Shown: positions 25,203 to 33,438 of the stretch, one piece after another
How the letters are laid out: every line of letters starts with the position of its first letter
Numbering within the stretch: the first letter of the stretch is position 1
From: Bacillota bacterium
GTDB taxonomy: Bacteria > Bacillota > Clostridia > Christensenellales > UMGS416
Reading direction: 5' to 3'
Assembly (NCBI GenBank): GCA_023421955.1
Contig: JAEZSE010000048.1
Coordinates: forward strand, 1 to 55,588
Length of the DNA: 55,588 bases
Translations under genes and position numbers: made by a program
The notes under the pieces: model-generated
Seen by the model: the letters and a program-made list of their open reading frames with translations, nothing else
What the model was told of the DNA's origin: nothing
Databases searched by the model: none

Positions 25203-25377
25203 ACTCCCTCCGACGGCTTCGCCGCCACCTACCTCTTTACCCCCACCGCCTGCGGCGGTGTCACCCCTTAGAAGGGGTGATATGGAGGGAGGCAAGTATT
25301 CCAACGAAATTGTGAGAGAGTACTACTTGTCCCCCTCCTGAGGGGGATGTCGCTCCATCAGGAGCGACAGGGGGAGT
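25203..25377. repeat. Bipartite palindromic repeats, right bracket of the DUF559 gene
   Basis: A composite unit 25203-25297 (ACTCCCTCCG, stem GGCTTCGCC, with a second palindrome of the CACCGCCTGCGGCGGTG type nested inside, then GGAGGGAGGCAAGT). An inverted unit follows at 25324-25377 (ACTTGTCCCCCTC...GGGGGAGT). The first provides the DUF559 ribosome binding site on the minus strand. Confidence 0.88.
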
Positions 25378-25389
25378 TCGTACTCTCTA

Positions 25390-26205
25390 TTACGGCTTCT
25401 CTGCCGAAGGGAGTATTGTCTCAACAACATAATAAACCTCTCCCCCGCAAATAAACCGCTCCAACATCTCCCCTTCAAACCCCAGGCTCTCAAACCATTC
25501 CGAATAGTTCTTCTCCATGCCCACGTTTCGCCCGGAGAGCGACCGGGTGGGGAAGCTCACCACGATGCGTCGGGCCGGGATGGCCCGCAGAAGCCGGAGC
25601 GCCCCGCCAGTTTCGATGCGCTCAGCCAGCGGCAGGAATTTCATCAGGAGCGCCAGATCGTAGGGCCCGGCGGGCAGTGCTGCCATCGCGTCGCCCGATT
25701 CGGCATTGGCGCGGGGCAATGCGGCGGCGGCGAAGAAACGGTTCAGCAGCGCTGCGATGTCCTGCCCGGCATCGAGCGCGGTAATGGCTGCTTGTGGCAT
25801 GCCCGGCAGCGCGAAGGCCAGCGGGTTGAGGCCGCAGGCGATGTCGAGCACCGAGGCAGGCGTGCCGGCTGCGGCGAAGATGCGCTCATAGCATTCACCG
25901 ATGTGGTCCAGCCGCTCGGCTGTGGAGCCGTGCAGCGCCATGAGCCGCAGGGCCGCGTCTTGCGGCGCAAGCTCCCCGGCCTCTAGCAGCGCCAGCGTTT
26001 TGGCGGCGGCCTTGGCCCAGCCCTCGCCCACATAGCTGCCGTAGAGCTGGTGCAGGCGGGTCTTCGCGGCCTTCTCGGCATCCTTGGGGTGAAAGCGGGC
26101 CAGCGCCCAGCGCACAGCGGCGCCCACCACGGCGGGGTTGATTTCCCGCCCGGCTTTGGAGGCACGCACTTTTTCGAAAAGGGGCTGCGCCAAATCAGCT
26201 TTCAT
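25390..26205 (-). CDS. 16S rRNA methyltransferase of the FmrO/ArmA (m7G1405) type
   Basis: 271 residues from the ATG at 26205. SAM-dependent fold: VLDIACGLNPLAF (about residues 118-130) is motif I, with TALDAGQDIA next. The diagnostic VVSFPTRSLSGRNVGME lies at about 216-232. Proteins with this FPTRSL pattern methylate G1405 in the 30S A site and give resistance to 4,6-disubstituted aminoglycosides. Housekeeping-like relatives exist in Clostridia, so resistance is not proven. The start overlaps the end of the tgt-like gene by 11 nt, so the two are translated in tandem. A TTG two codons earlier is the alternative start. Its 3' end is copied at 23217-23340. Confidence 0.82.
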   Translation of the reverse strand: MKADLAQPLFEKVRASKAGREINPAVVGAAVRWALARFHPKDAEKAAKTRLHQLYGSYVGEGWAKAAAKTLALLEAGELAPQDAALRLMALHGSTAERLDHIGECYERIFAAAGTPASVLDIACGLNPLAFALPGMPQAAITALDAGQDIAALLNRFFAAAALPRANAESGDAMAALPAGPYDLALLMKFLPLAERIETGGALRLLRAIPARRIVVSFPTRSLSGRNVGMEKNYSEWFESLGFEGEMLERFICGGEVYYVVETILPSAEKP

Positions 26206-27262
26206 CGGCAATGCGGGCCATCAACCGGGCAAAAAAGCTCAGGTTGTGCACAGTGGCAAGCCGCAGGCCCAGCGGGTCCTCACAGGCAAACAGGTGGTGC
26301 AGAAAGGCACGGCTGTGGTTTTGGCAGGCCGGACAGGGGCAGCCGGGCTCCACAGGCCGGAAATCCCGCGCCATGCTTTCCTTGTTGATGTAGACGGCGT
26401 CGTAGAAGCCGGACTCGGAGAGGGGCTTGCCGTTCATTGCGTAGAGTTTGGCGTGGCGGGCCTCCCGCGTGGGGATCACGCAGTCAAACAGCTGGTATCC
26501 GGCGCGGTTGAGTTTCACAATTTCATCAGGCCGGCCCAGGCCCATCGCGTATTTCACAGTGCTGTCCGGCATGAGCCCGGCTGTGGCAGCCATCAAGTCA
26601 TAGAGCAAATTGCCCTCGCGGTCCAGCGGCCAGCCGCCGTAGCCGTAACCGGCAAAGCCCATGGGGATCAATGCGTCGGCACATTGGCGGCGCAAATCCA
26701 TCTCGTTGCCGCCCTGGATCACGGCAAACAGCAGCGGCTTGCGCTCCCATTTCTCCGTGCGCCGGTCAAACTCCTCGCGGCATTCCTTCGCCCATCGCAC
26801 CGTCAGCTCCACCGCTTTTTCCTGCTCAGCACGGGGCGCCATCGGGTCGGTGCAGCAATCCAGGCAGAGCACGATGTCGCTGCCCATATCCAGCTGCGCC
26901 GCGATGCAGCGCGTGGGTGTGAGCTCCACCTTTTTGCCACGCCGCTCGTCGCGATAGGTGATGCCGCCGCGATCGATGCGGCCCTTGGAAGGGTCCTTCG
27001 TGACCAGCGACCAGGCCTGGAAGCCGCCGCTGTCGGTCAAGATCGGGCCCTGCCAGCCGGTGAAGGCGTGCAGCCCGCCGGCGGCCTTGACAAGGCTTGC
27101 CCCCGGCGAGGCGATCAGGTGCCAGGTGCTCATCTCCATGCCCTGCACGCCGGCGGCCAGCGCGTCCGCCGGTGCGGCGGAGCGCAAAAAGCCCCGGGTG
27201 GCGTCGGGGAAGAAGGCGGGGAGAGTGAGGGTTTTGTCGCCGAGGGAGAGCGTGGTTTTCAT
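26195..27262 (-). CDS. tgt: tRNA-guanine transglycosylase family protein
   Basis: 355 residues, slightly shorter than typical bacterial Tgt (about 375). The enzyme family exchanges guanine in tRNA anticodons for a queuine precursor. Seen here: ILTDSGGFQAWSL with the active-site DSGGFQ (about residues 88-93), FAVIQGG, FDCVIPTREARHAKLY with the FDCVxPTR motif, and the zinc site CPCPACQ followed by HHLF near the C-terminus. The usual GGLAVGE-type motif is replaced by YGGWPLDREG, and TRNGRNA by TREARHA, so this is a divergent branch and may use another base or nucleic acid. It is transcribed with the rRNA methyltransferase, which suggests an RNA-modification operon. Confidence 0.8.
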   Translation of the reverse strand: MKTTLSLGDKTLTLPAFFPDATRGFLRSAAPADALAAGVQGMEMSTWHLIASPGASLVKAAGGLHAFTGWQGPILTDSGGFQAWSLVTKDPSKGRIDRGGITYRDERRGKKVELTPTRCIAAQLDMGSDIVLCLDCCTDPMAPRAEQEKAVELTVRWAKECREEFDRRTEKWERKPLLFAVIQGGNEMDLRRQCADALIPMGFAGYGYGGWPLDREGNLLYDLMAATAGLMPDSTVKYAMGLGRPDEIVKLNRAGYQLFDCVIPTREARHAKLYAMNGKPLSESGFYDAVYINKESMARDFRPVEPGCPCPACQNHSRAFLHHLFACEDPLGLRLATVHNLSFFARLMARIADES

Positions 27263-27292
27263 GGGTCACGTCCGATTCTGGTGGATGCCTCT

Positions 27293-27322
27293 ATTATACG
27301 GAAGGGGGTGGGGGGAATGCAA
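27293..27322 (-). promoter_or_regulatory. Promoter of the tgt-methyltransferase operon
   Basis: Read on the minus strand: -35 TTGCAT (27317-27322), an 18-bp spacer, -10 TATAAT (27293-27298), about 30 bp before the tgt start. Confidence 0.6.
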
Positions 27323-27364
27323 ACGGGAAGCGGCGCAACCGGGCAAACTCCCAGTTTTACTCCT

Positions 27365-28945
27365 TTACTTCTTGCTGTCAAGCAGGGTATTCACCTTCTT
27401 GCGGCAGGCGTCCACAACGTCTTTTGTCCGGTCAGAAAGACTGTGGAGCTTCGTCAGCCTGTCCTGATAATTTAATCCAACCGGCAACCCATCGCCGTTG
27501 ATCCATTGCATGCGCTCCAAATTCAATTGCCGATACGTTTTTTCTTCCTGCTCAAGAAAGCTGTAGATCCCCTGTGCCGTACGGCGTTTGTCTTTGGCAA
27601 GCAGGTTCAGCAGATCCATCTGCGGTTGGTTGGCAGAATTGGAAGCCGGGGCATAATTGGCCGGTTGATACACCGTTGGCCGCACAAACTGCGGATTGAA
27701 AAGGGTAAACACCCGGTTCAGATAATATACACCCATGGTGTTGCCTTCCAGGCTGAGCGGCTTGCCATCCATCAGGTATTCCACCTTGCCACCCACCAGC
27801 TTGTAATCCACATCCTCCTGGCCGTAATAAAGCAGATCATGGCAGCGCTGGCTGGTCAGCAGTTCCTGTACAAACGCCGCGACCGCCGCCTCTTTGCCGA
27901 TTCCGTTTGGCACGACCAGCAATTTCGGGCTATTCAGGTGATCGGGCCATGCCGGTGCTGCGCAGCCCGTCAGCGGGAAAGCCAGAAAATCTTCACCGCG
28001 CTTTCTCTCGCGTAACAAATAGGGAATGCTGATGTTGTCCTCGGGGCCGATGTAGCCATCCGGGCTTCCGTTGGTGTTATCCTCATAGGTGATGATGCGG
28101 CCCTCCTGAAGCAATGCCGCCGCTCGCAGGAAAAACTCATCAAACGCCTTGATCTGCTCAATGGGCACCGCGGAGCAGCTCGTGTCACCATACTTTGCAA
28201 AGTATCCGGAGAACAGGCCAAACCCGCTGAGCGGGTAATACCCCTGCTCACCGGCCCAGGCACCGAGTATTGAGGAAAAGTCGCTATTGTACCAGCTGGC
28301 TTCAATCCGCACCGCCGGGTGGCTCTCCAGAAAATCCAGCACATTGGAGATGCCTAGTTGAGATTGCCCGATGTCTGCCGCAGTATCCTTTTCAAGGATC
28401 AGAGCGGCCTGGCCGATCCGGGCGTTTGCCGGAAGCGACACCGGCAGCCCGGCCATCGCGCCGGAGGAAGCCTGACCATATAGAATGGCCAGCGCCGGCG
28501 CGGTTTGCCGCACGACCGGCGCGAGATCCATCGTCTGCCCCTCTGGCAGCAGCTGCTGGGCTACTTTGTCGGAAACCAGATAGCAGTCAACCCTGGCTCC
28601 AGAAGTGATATCCGTGCGGACTGCGTTCAGCACATCTTCATCTTCGACCGAATACTCCGACGGCAGCGCCAGCAGCTTGAATTGAACGCTCCACCCTGCC
28701 TTGCCAAACAACTCCTGCTGGTAGGCCAGCGAAGCCAGAAACCCATTGTCTGTGGCCACTTTGCTGCCACAAGGGTAGCCGATCACAATCGCGCTGCCGC
28801 TGTCGCCTGCCAGCGGCGGTGCGGACACCGCTGCCAGCGGCGGTTCGGACACCTCCGCGTCGGAGGGCTCTTCGGGCTGCCCGCACCCGGCGGGCAAGAC
28901 GCACAGTGCCATGACAAGCATCAATGCGAACAGTTTTCGCAGCAT
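27365..28945 (-). CDS. Extracellular solute-binding-type lipoprotein
   Basis: 526 residues. The signal peptide ends with LPAGC (about 17-21), so the protein is lipid-anchored outside. A short low-complexity stretch (SEPPLAAVSAPPLAG) comes from an imperfect tandem duplication in the DNA at about 28800-28850. The rest resembles large substrate-binding proteins of ABC importers (DUF3502-like architecture): an NGFLASLAYQQELFGKAGW start, VDCYLVSDKVAQQL, and a long helical C-terminus with RQLNLERMQWINGDG. The ATG at 28945 has GGAGGTG upstream. No permease or ATPase genes lie nearby, so its transporter is elsewhere or it is an orphan. The family call is moderate. Confidence 0.7.
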   Translation of the reverse strand: MLRKLFALMLVMALCVLPAGCGQPEEPSDAEVSEPPLAAVSAPPLAGDSGSAIVIGYPCGSKVATDNGFLASLAYQQELFGKAGWSVQFKLLALPSEYSVEDEDVLNAVRTDITSGARVDCYLVSDKVAQQLLPEGQTMDLAPVVRQTAPALAILYGQASSGAMAGLPVSLPANARIGQAALILEKDTAADIGQSQLGISNVLDFLESHPAVRIEASWYNSDFSSILGAWAGEQGYYPLSGFGLFSGYFAKYGDTSCSAVPIEQIKAFDEFFLRAAALLQEGRIITYEDNTNGSPDGYIGPEDNISIPYLLRERKRGEDFLAFPLTGCAAPAWPDHLNSPKLLVVPNGIGKEAAVAAFVQELLTSQRCHDLLYYGQEDVDYKLVGGKVEYLMDGKPLSLEGNTMGVYYLNRVFTLFNPQFVRPTVYQPANYAPASNSANQPQMDLLNLLAKDKRRTAQGIYSFLEQEEKTYRQLNLERMQWINGDGLPVGLNYQDRLTKLHSLSDRTKDVVDACRKKVNTLLDSKK

Positions 28946-29250
28946 AAGAGCACCTCCGTTATTGCGATTGTGATATGCGCTTTATGATAACACCGGGTTT
29001 GGATGTCGGCAATGATATTTCGACCGCAAAAACGTGCAAACCATTCATCTTAATGCATTCTTAAGATAGCGAATACATTCCTCGTTAGCGATCTCGCGCC
29101 ACCAAACCATCTCGGAGGCAATCTCCGTGTAAGACAAATGGGTTGCCAACACCTTGGTTCGTGACACACGTTGCAAATGCAGTATCTTTCTTCGCCATAG
29201 TGCCCCAAAATCGGTTATAATATTTCCTGAACTTCCCAGGAGGATGAGAC
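28946..29250. other. Intergenic region between divergent genes, with a -10 element
   Basis: About 305 bp without a convincing gene. A perfect TATAAT at 29216-29221 lies about 30 bp before the DUF5107 gene, without a clear -35. On the minus strand two short overlapping reading frames (about 29045-29200) have protein-like stretches (HLSYTEIASEMVWWREIANEE in one, MAKKDTAFATC in the other). They could be a decayed small gene, but evidence is too weak to call it. Confidence 0.4.
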
Positions 29251-31986
29251 ATGGAAGTCTGCTTGCGGGAAACCACAATTGAACTCATGGCCCCCAAAAA
29301 GTTGGTCAGAGAAGCCAACCCGCCCCTCTTTGAACCGCACATCGCCCCCCTTGCCGCGCCGCACCCCCATTACTTGCAGGAAGAGCTAACCCTTGCGCGC
29401 TTTCGGGCCATCGAGCTGGAAAATGAATTTCTGAAGCTCACCGTGCTGCCGGAGCTGGGCGGACGGGTGGCCGGGCTATTTGACAAGCTGGCCGGCCGCG
29501 ACCTTTTCGCGCCATTGAAACAGGCAAACGGTGCAGGCGGACTGACCTTCCGGCTGGCCACGGGCCTGACGGGCGAGGCGCAGGGGCCGGTGAACGCCCA
29601 ATCGGGCTTGCTGCCCGACGGCAGCGGGCGTGTGACGTTGGGCGGCATGGAGAGCTGCGGCCTGGCCTGGCAGATCGAGTTGACGCTGCGGCCCGGCCGG
29701 GCGGCGCTGGACCAGTCGGTGCGCATTGTGAACACCGCTGACAGGGCGCTGCCGATCCGGTTCTGGAGCGCCGCCGCGCTGCCCTGGGCCAAGGATATGG
29801 AGATGGTCTGCCCCTTTGCGTGGCGGGCCACCGAAGAGCATGGCTACGAGATGTGGCCGATGGACGGCGCGCTGGATAGCGCCAGCCCCGCGGGCCTGCC
29901 GCCGGGCTACCGCACCTTCGGCAAGCTGGTTTCCGCCGGGCACATCGGCGCCCATTACCCCAATTGGGATTATGGCGTGGTGCACGCTGCCCCCCGTAAG
30001 CCTGTGAAGGGCGCGGGGTTTTTGATCCGTGGTGAGGGCAAGCCGCTGGAGCTTTTCTGCAGCCCCTTTGAGCAGCCCGATCAATTGCGGCTGATTGCGC
30101 CAGGCGCGGTGCTCGCGTGGTCGGAAAGCTGGTTCGGCGCAAGGGGCATCGGGCCTGTGGCCGGGGCTTCAGCGGATGGTGCGCTGGCCATCGAGCGGTT
30201 TGCCGATGGCGTGTGCGTGCGGCTGCAGGCCAACGGCAGCCATGAGGAGGCGCGGGTGCTGGTGACTTCTGGCGGCCAGATGCGGGAGCAAATGGTTGCG
30301 CTGTCGCCCGATTGTCCGCTGGCGCTGGAGTTCCCCGGCGTGGGGCCGGACGAACCGGTGACGGTGGATGTGACCGCCGGGGGCAGGCTGCTGCTGAGCC
30401 ATGGCCATCATGCCGAACCAATGCCGGAGCCACCCTCCACAGTGCTGTTTGAAGACAGCCGCTTGAGTTCCCCGCTGGAATCGGAGGAGCAACCGCCGCT
30501 TATGCGCGCCATTGCGCTGGAGCGGCTGGGCCTGCTGGCCGAGGCCACCGATGCCTATGAGGAAGCGCTGTGCGACAGCCCGGAGAGCATCACGGCGCTC
30601 ACGGGGTTGGGCCGGGTGCGCCTGGCCCGCAGGCAGGGCTGGGAGGCCGCTGATTGCTTTGAGCGGGCATTGGCGCTGGATAACCTGTGCGGCGAGGCCC
30701 GCTTCGGGTTGGCCGCCGCCCAGTGCCAGGTGGGGGATCTGGAGCAGGCCCGCAGGCTCTATGGCGACATTGCCTGCACCGAACCGCTTTATGAGGCGTC
30801 CCTGTATCAGATGGCGGCGCTCAACATCCGCCTGGGCAATGCCTGGGAGAATATTGACCTGCTGGAGGGCATGAGGCACCCTGAGGGGCTCTTCCTGCTG
30901 CAGCTTTCCCGCCGGATCGCCGGGCTTGCTGTGGTGGCTGAAATGGGCAGCGGCCCGCTGTGCGAGCTGATGCTGGCGGAGCAGTTTCTATCAGGCGGCG
31001 AGCCGATGGGGTTGTTGGCCTACACCGGCGGGCGGGAGGAGGCGCTGCTGGCTGTGGCGCTTCGTTATGCCGCGCTGGGTTGTGAGGGCGACTGCCTGGC
31101 GATCCTCGGGCTTATCGGAACCCCCTCGATGAAAACGGCCCTGGCAAGGGCCGCCTGCGAGGCGCTGCCGGTGGAGGAAGCGCTGGCGCTGAAGCTATCC
31201 GGCGTGCTGGTGACCGAGCCCGTGCTGCTGGACTTGCTGGAGTGTGCCGACGACCAGACAGGCCGCGCCCAATGGCTGCTGGGCTGTTACGACTGGCTCG
31301 TGGGGCAGCGGGACAGCGCCATGGAGCGCTGGCTGGATGCCTACGGCAAGGGCCTGCGGCACTCGCCGCTGCTCTATTGCCTGGGGCATGCCCACCTCAT
31401 GCAATATGACGAAGCGGAGGCGCTGCGCTATCTGCGGGAGGATGCCGGGCTGCACGGCGGCGAGAACCCCCAGTCGCTTGCGCTGCTGTTTGACGCGCTG
31501 AAGGGCCAGGGCGATGTGTATCAGCGCCTGGAGCTGCTGCCGCTGCTCACCCAAGCCCCCGGGAGCGCCACGCTCCGGCAACGGGTGGAGGCTCTTAGCG
31601 ACGGCGACTGCCATGAGGAGGCGCTGGAGCTGCTGGAGCAGACCCGCTGCGTGGGCGGCGCCGGGGAGGGCTGCCCCCTTTGGAGCCGGGTGGCCGGCGC
31701 GCTGGCATTGAAGCTTTCCGGCGAGGGCCGCCACGACGAGGCAAAAATCATGGCCGAGCGCATCCTGAACTGGCCCGAAGGCCTGGGCTATGCCCGAAAC
31801 CCAAACCGCAGCCTGGCCGAGCACCATCTTGTGCTGGGGCAGGTTTACCGCATGGCTGGGGAGTTTGAGCGGGCCCGCGAGGCTTTCCGCGCCGGAGCTG
31901 CCGAGGGCGGCAACCCGGTGATCCGCAGGGATGAAGAGGCGATGGGGTGGGTGAGAAGGTGCATGGAGGAGATGAGGAGGATCTAA
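29251..31986 (+). CDS. DUF5107 and TPR-repeat protein
   Basis: 911 residues with no signal peptide. The N-terminal half (about 40-400) is a DUF5107 domain, a beta-sandwich with the ENEFLKLTVLPELGGRVAGLFDKLAGRDLF pattern and PNWDYGVVHA, similar to carbohydrate-binding mutarotase-like folds. From about residue 420 come tetratricopeptide repeats (AEATDAYEEALCDSPESITALTGLGRVRL, ADCFERALALDNLCGEARFGLA and others) to the C-terminus. This arrangement is known for large proteins linked to sugar metabolism in gut bacteria, but no activity is established. The ATG at 29251 follows AGGAGG. It stands alone; the next plus-strand gene is far downstream. Confidence 0.85.
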   Translation: MEVCLRETTIELMAPKKLVREANPPLFEPHIAPLAAPHPHYLQEELTLARFRAIELENEFLKLTVLPELGGRVAGLFDKLAGRDLFAPLKQANGAGGLTFRLATGLTGEAQGPVNAQSGLLPDGSGRVTLGGMESCGLAWQIELTLRPGRAALDQSVRIVNTADRALPIRFWSAAALPWAKDMEMVCPFAWRATEEHGYEMWPMDGALDSASPAGLPPGYRTFGKLVSAGHIGAHYPNWDYGVVHAAPRKPVKGAGFLIRGEGKPLELFCSPFEQPDQLRLIAPGAVLAWSESWFGARGIGPVAGASADGALAIERFADGVCVRLQANGSHEEARVLVTSGGQMREQMVALSPDCPLALEFPGVGPDEPVTVDVTAGGRLLLSHGHHAEPMPEPPSTVLFEDSRLSSPLESEEQPPLMRAIALERLGLLAEATDAYEEALCDSPESITALTGLGRVRLARRQGWEAADCFERALALDNLCGEARFGLAAAQCQVGDLEQARRLYGDIACTEPLYEASLYQMAALNIRLGNAWENIDLLEGMRHPEGLFLLQLSRRIAGLAVVAEMGSGPLCELMLAEQFLSGGEPMGLLAYTGGREEALLAVALRYAALGCEGDCLAILGLIGTPSMKTALARAACEALPVEEALALKLSGVLVTEPVLLDLLECADDQTGRAQWLLGCYDWLVGQRDSAMERWLDAYGKGLRHSPLLYCLGHAHLMQYDEAEALRYLREDAGLHGGENPQSLALLFDALKGQGDVYQRLELLPLLTQAPGSATLRQRVEALSDGDCHEEALELLEQTRCVGGAGEGCPLWSRVAGALALKLSGEGRHDEAKIMAERILNWPEGLGYARNPNRSLAEHHLVLGQVYRMAGEFERAREAFRAGAAEGGNPVIRRDEEAMGWVRRCMEEMRRI

Positions 31987-31987
31987 C

Positions 31988-32022
31988 AGTAGTCAGTAGA
32001 GAGTAGTGAGTAGGCAGTAGGA
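31988..32022. repeat. Heptamer-like tandem repeat
   Basis: Four to five copies of a GTAGNNA unit (GTAGTCA, GTAGAGA, GTAGTGA, GTAGGCA, GTAGG) directly after the DUF5107 gene stop. Confidence 0.75.
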
Positions 32023-32079
32023 TGAATCCCCTTGCCTCTGCGATTGAGGTGTATCACATATTATAAGCGGGCGGGCACA

Positions 32080-32129
32080 GCCTCTCGCATCGTGTTTCAC
32101 ACGACGCTGCCGGTTGGCATAAGCCCGGC
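32080..32129. repeat. 50-bp direct repeat, copy A
   Basis: Identical over 50 bp to 33299-33348, including a TCGTG/CACGA hairpin and a GCCGG/CCGGC pair. The two copies flank two of the four small paralogous membrane-protein genes (32183-33008). Confidence 0.9.
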
Positions 32130-32182
32130 TCCTACTGTAAGATTCGGCGGTTGAACATGAGGATGGACTCATCGCTGTAGAG

Positions 32183-32581
32183 CTAGTTTTTGATAGCCTC
32201 TAATATCATGTGGACCCAGCCGCTAGAAAAAAATGAAATGATAAAGACAGCGCAAGCAATCAAGAAAGTTATTCGGACGCTGCGCTTATGAGCCAACAGA
32301 ACTGGATCCGTTTCAGCCTCGTTCAAAAATATCACAGAAAAACGTCGTGATGGGTCTCCGTTTCCTGCTGCGTAGGTTTGCCATTCCTCCGGATACGTTG
32401 CCCGTATATATCGCCGGAGAATGCCCATCTCGATGAGGACAGCATAGACAATGCCAATCAATGGAAATCGGACAACACGTTCATATGCACTTTCAAATAT
32501 GAAACCACCAAATACCAGTGTCAGCATTCCGGCATAGTAGAACAAACAGCACCCCAAATAGAGCCAAACCCTCTTGTTCAT
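32183..32581 (-). CDS. Small membrane protein, paralogue family member 1
   Basis: 132 residues; the ATG at 32581 has GGAGG upstream. Two N-terminal membrane helices (LYLGCCLFYYAGMLTLVFGGF and about 40-55), a central soluble loop with YPEEWQTYAAGNGDPSRRFSVIFLNEAETDPVLLAHKRSVR, and a third helix (ITFLIACAVFIISFF). The next three minus-strand genes have the same plan: two helices, then F-(F/L)-x-(S/N)-E-x-x-x-DP, K(R/K)-N/S-N/V-R and a last helix. I do not recognise the family. GC content is lower than in neighbouring housekeeping genes. Confidence 0.7.
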   Translation of the reverse strand: MNKRVWLYLGCCLFYYAGMLTLVFGGFIFESAYERVVRFPLIGIVYAVLIEMGILRRYIRATYPEEWQTYAAGNGDPSRRFSVIFLNEAETDPVLLAHKRSVRITFLIACAVFIISFFSSGWVHMILEAIKN

Positions 32582-32609
32582 GCATCCTCCAAATAATGGG
32601 TTACATCAC

Positions 32610-33008
32610 CTATTGAAGCCAGCCCATCATCACCGCAGGCACGATAGCGAAAATCAATCCAAGCCAAAGCACCTGAAATGCCGCCCGGTTGTTCTTCTTG
32701 ATCGTCAGCAGATCGGGATCTCTCTCAATCTCACTCATAAATACAAAGGAAAAGCGCGACATGGGCCTGTTCCAGCCGCTATGCATTCTGGTGATGAGAT
32801 AATCGTTCCAGTCCTCCGGATAATGGTCTTCGGCATAACACTGCAGCGTGTGAAGTTCCAGAGCGCGGCAGATGGCCACCACAAAGACGAAAAGCATGGT
32901 CATGGCGAAGTATTGCGCCGGTGTCAGAATGCCGACAATGGCCAGGACGAAGAAAGCAGCATCATATGCCCCGCACAAGACCCAATAAAGCCAGCCGTGG
33001 TATTTCAT
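32610..33008 (-). CDS. Small membrane protein, paralogue family member 2
   Basis: 132 residues from the ATG at 33008, chosen because member 3 begins with the same pattern (MKYHGWLYW here, MVRYHGYVYW there); an ATG at 33026 is an alternative. Helices at about 5-30 and 37-55. The loop has YPEDWNDYLITRMHSGWNRPMSRFSFVFMSEIERDPDLLTIKKNNR, then a last helix (VLWLGLIFAIVPAVMMGW). A TATAAT (33057-33062, minus strand) lies in a TATGCTATAAT context shared with the promoter of member 4 and with the cassette leaders at 36-37.7 kb. Function unknown. Confidence 0.7.
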   Translation of the reverse strand: MKYHGWLYWVLCGAYDAAFFVLAIVGILTPAQYFAMTMLFVFVVAICRALELHTLQCYAEDHYPEDWNDYLITRMHSGWNRPMSRFSFVFMSEIERDPDLLTIKKNNRAAFQVLWLGLIFAIVPAVMMGWLQ

Positions 33009-33149
33009 GAGCCTCTCACCATCCAATGGTCATTCCTGGTTGATTCGATGATAATGATTATAGCATATGATTCGGAACCGACCGCCATATTGTAATCCTT
33101 TGCCTTCATAATCAGATCAGAGAATACAATCAAGAGCACCTTGTCTATG

Positions 33150-33262
33150 TACGGGCGGTATTACCCCGGCAATTGCGTAGCATATTTGTAGAGCAAATGT
33201 GCGGGCAATTGCCGATGCGGCTCGCGAAGCGAACGCATGGGGGGCTCTGCACCCGCCCTGCT
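33150..33262. repeat. Serial hairpins in the gap between paralogues 2 and 3
   Basis: The gap 33009-33438 has no gene. It holds nested stems: CGGCAATTGC with GCAATTGCCG, enclosing GCATATTTG with CAAATGTGC, and next to them ATGCGGCTCGC with GCGAACGCAT. The compact three-hairpin arrangement may be a mobile palindrome or a structured RNA. Confidence 0.6.
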
Positions 33263-33298
33263 TATGGAGGGATTTATCTTAAGCTACGGGCCGGGGCG

Positions 33299-33348
33299 GC
33301 CTCTCGCATCGTGTTTCACACGACGCTGCCGGTTGGCATAAGCCCGGC
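33299..33348. repeat. 50-bp direct repeat, copy B
   Basis: Identical to 32080-32129. The flanks also resemble each other (AGCCCGGC followed by CC or TCC and CTACTGT or CGACTGT). Confidence 0.9.
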
Positions 33349-33438
33349 CCCGACTGTGTGGTAAAGGGCGGCATGAGCGAGGTTGTTCGGCTAGCGATGC
33401 CAAAGGCACCAATCCTGCATGCGCCTTTCAGAGTTTCT

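Noticed and set aside
24610..25377. CRISPR array
   Set aside because: Repeats are palindromic, of uneven length and orientation, and without regular unique spacers. No cas genes are present.
29045..29278. Small toxin-like gene upstream of the DUF5107 gene
   Set aside because: Two partial frames with protein-like stretches overlap, but neither has a start with a binding site or a recognisable domain. Kept only as a note on the intergenic region.
31988..32022. Phase-variable repeat controlling a gene
   Set aside because: The heptamer-like repeat lies after a stop codon and not inside or before a reading frame on the same strand.
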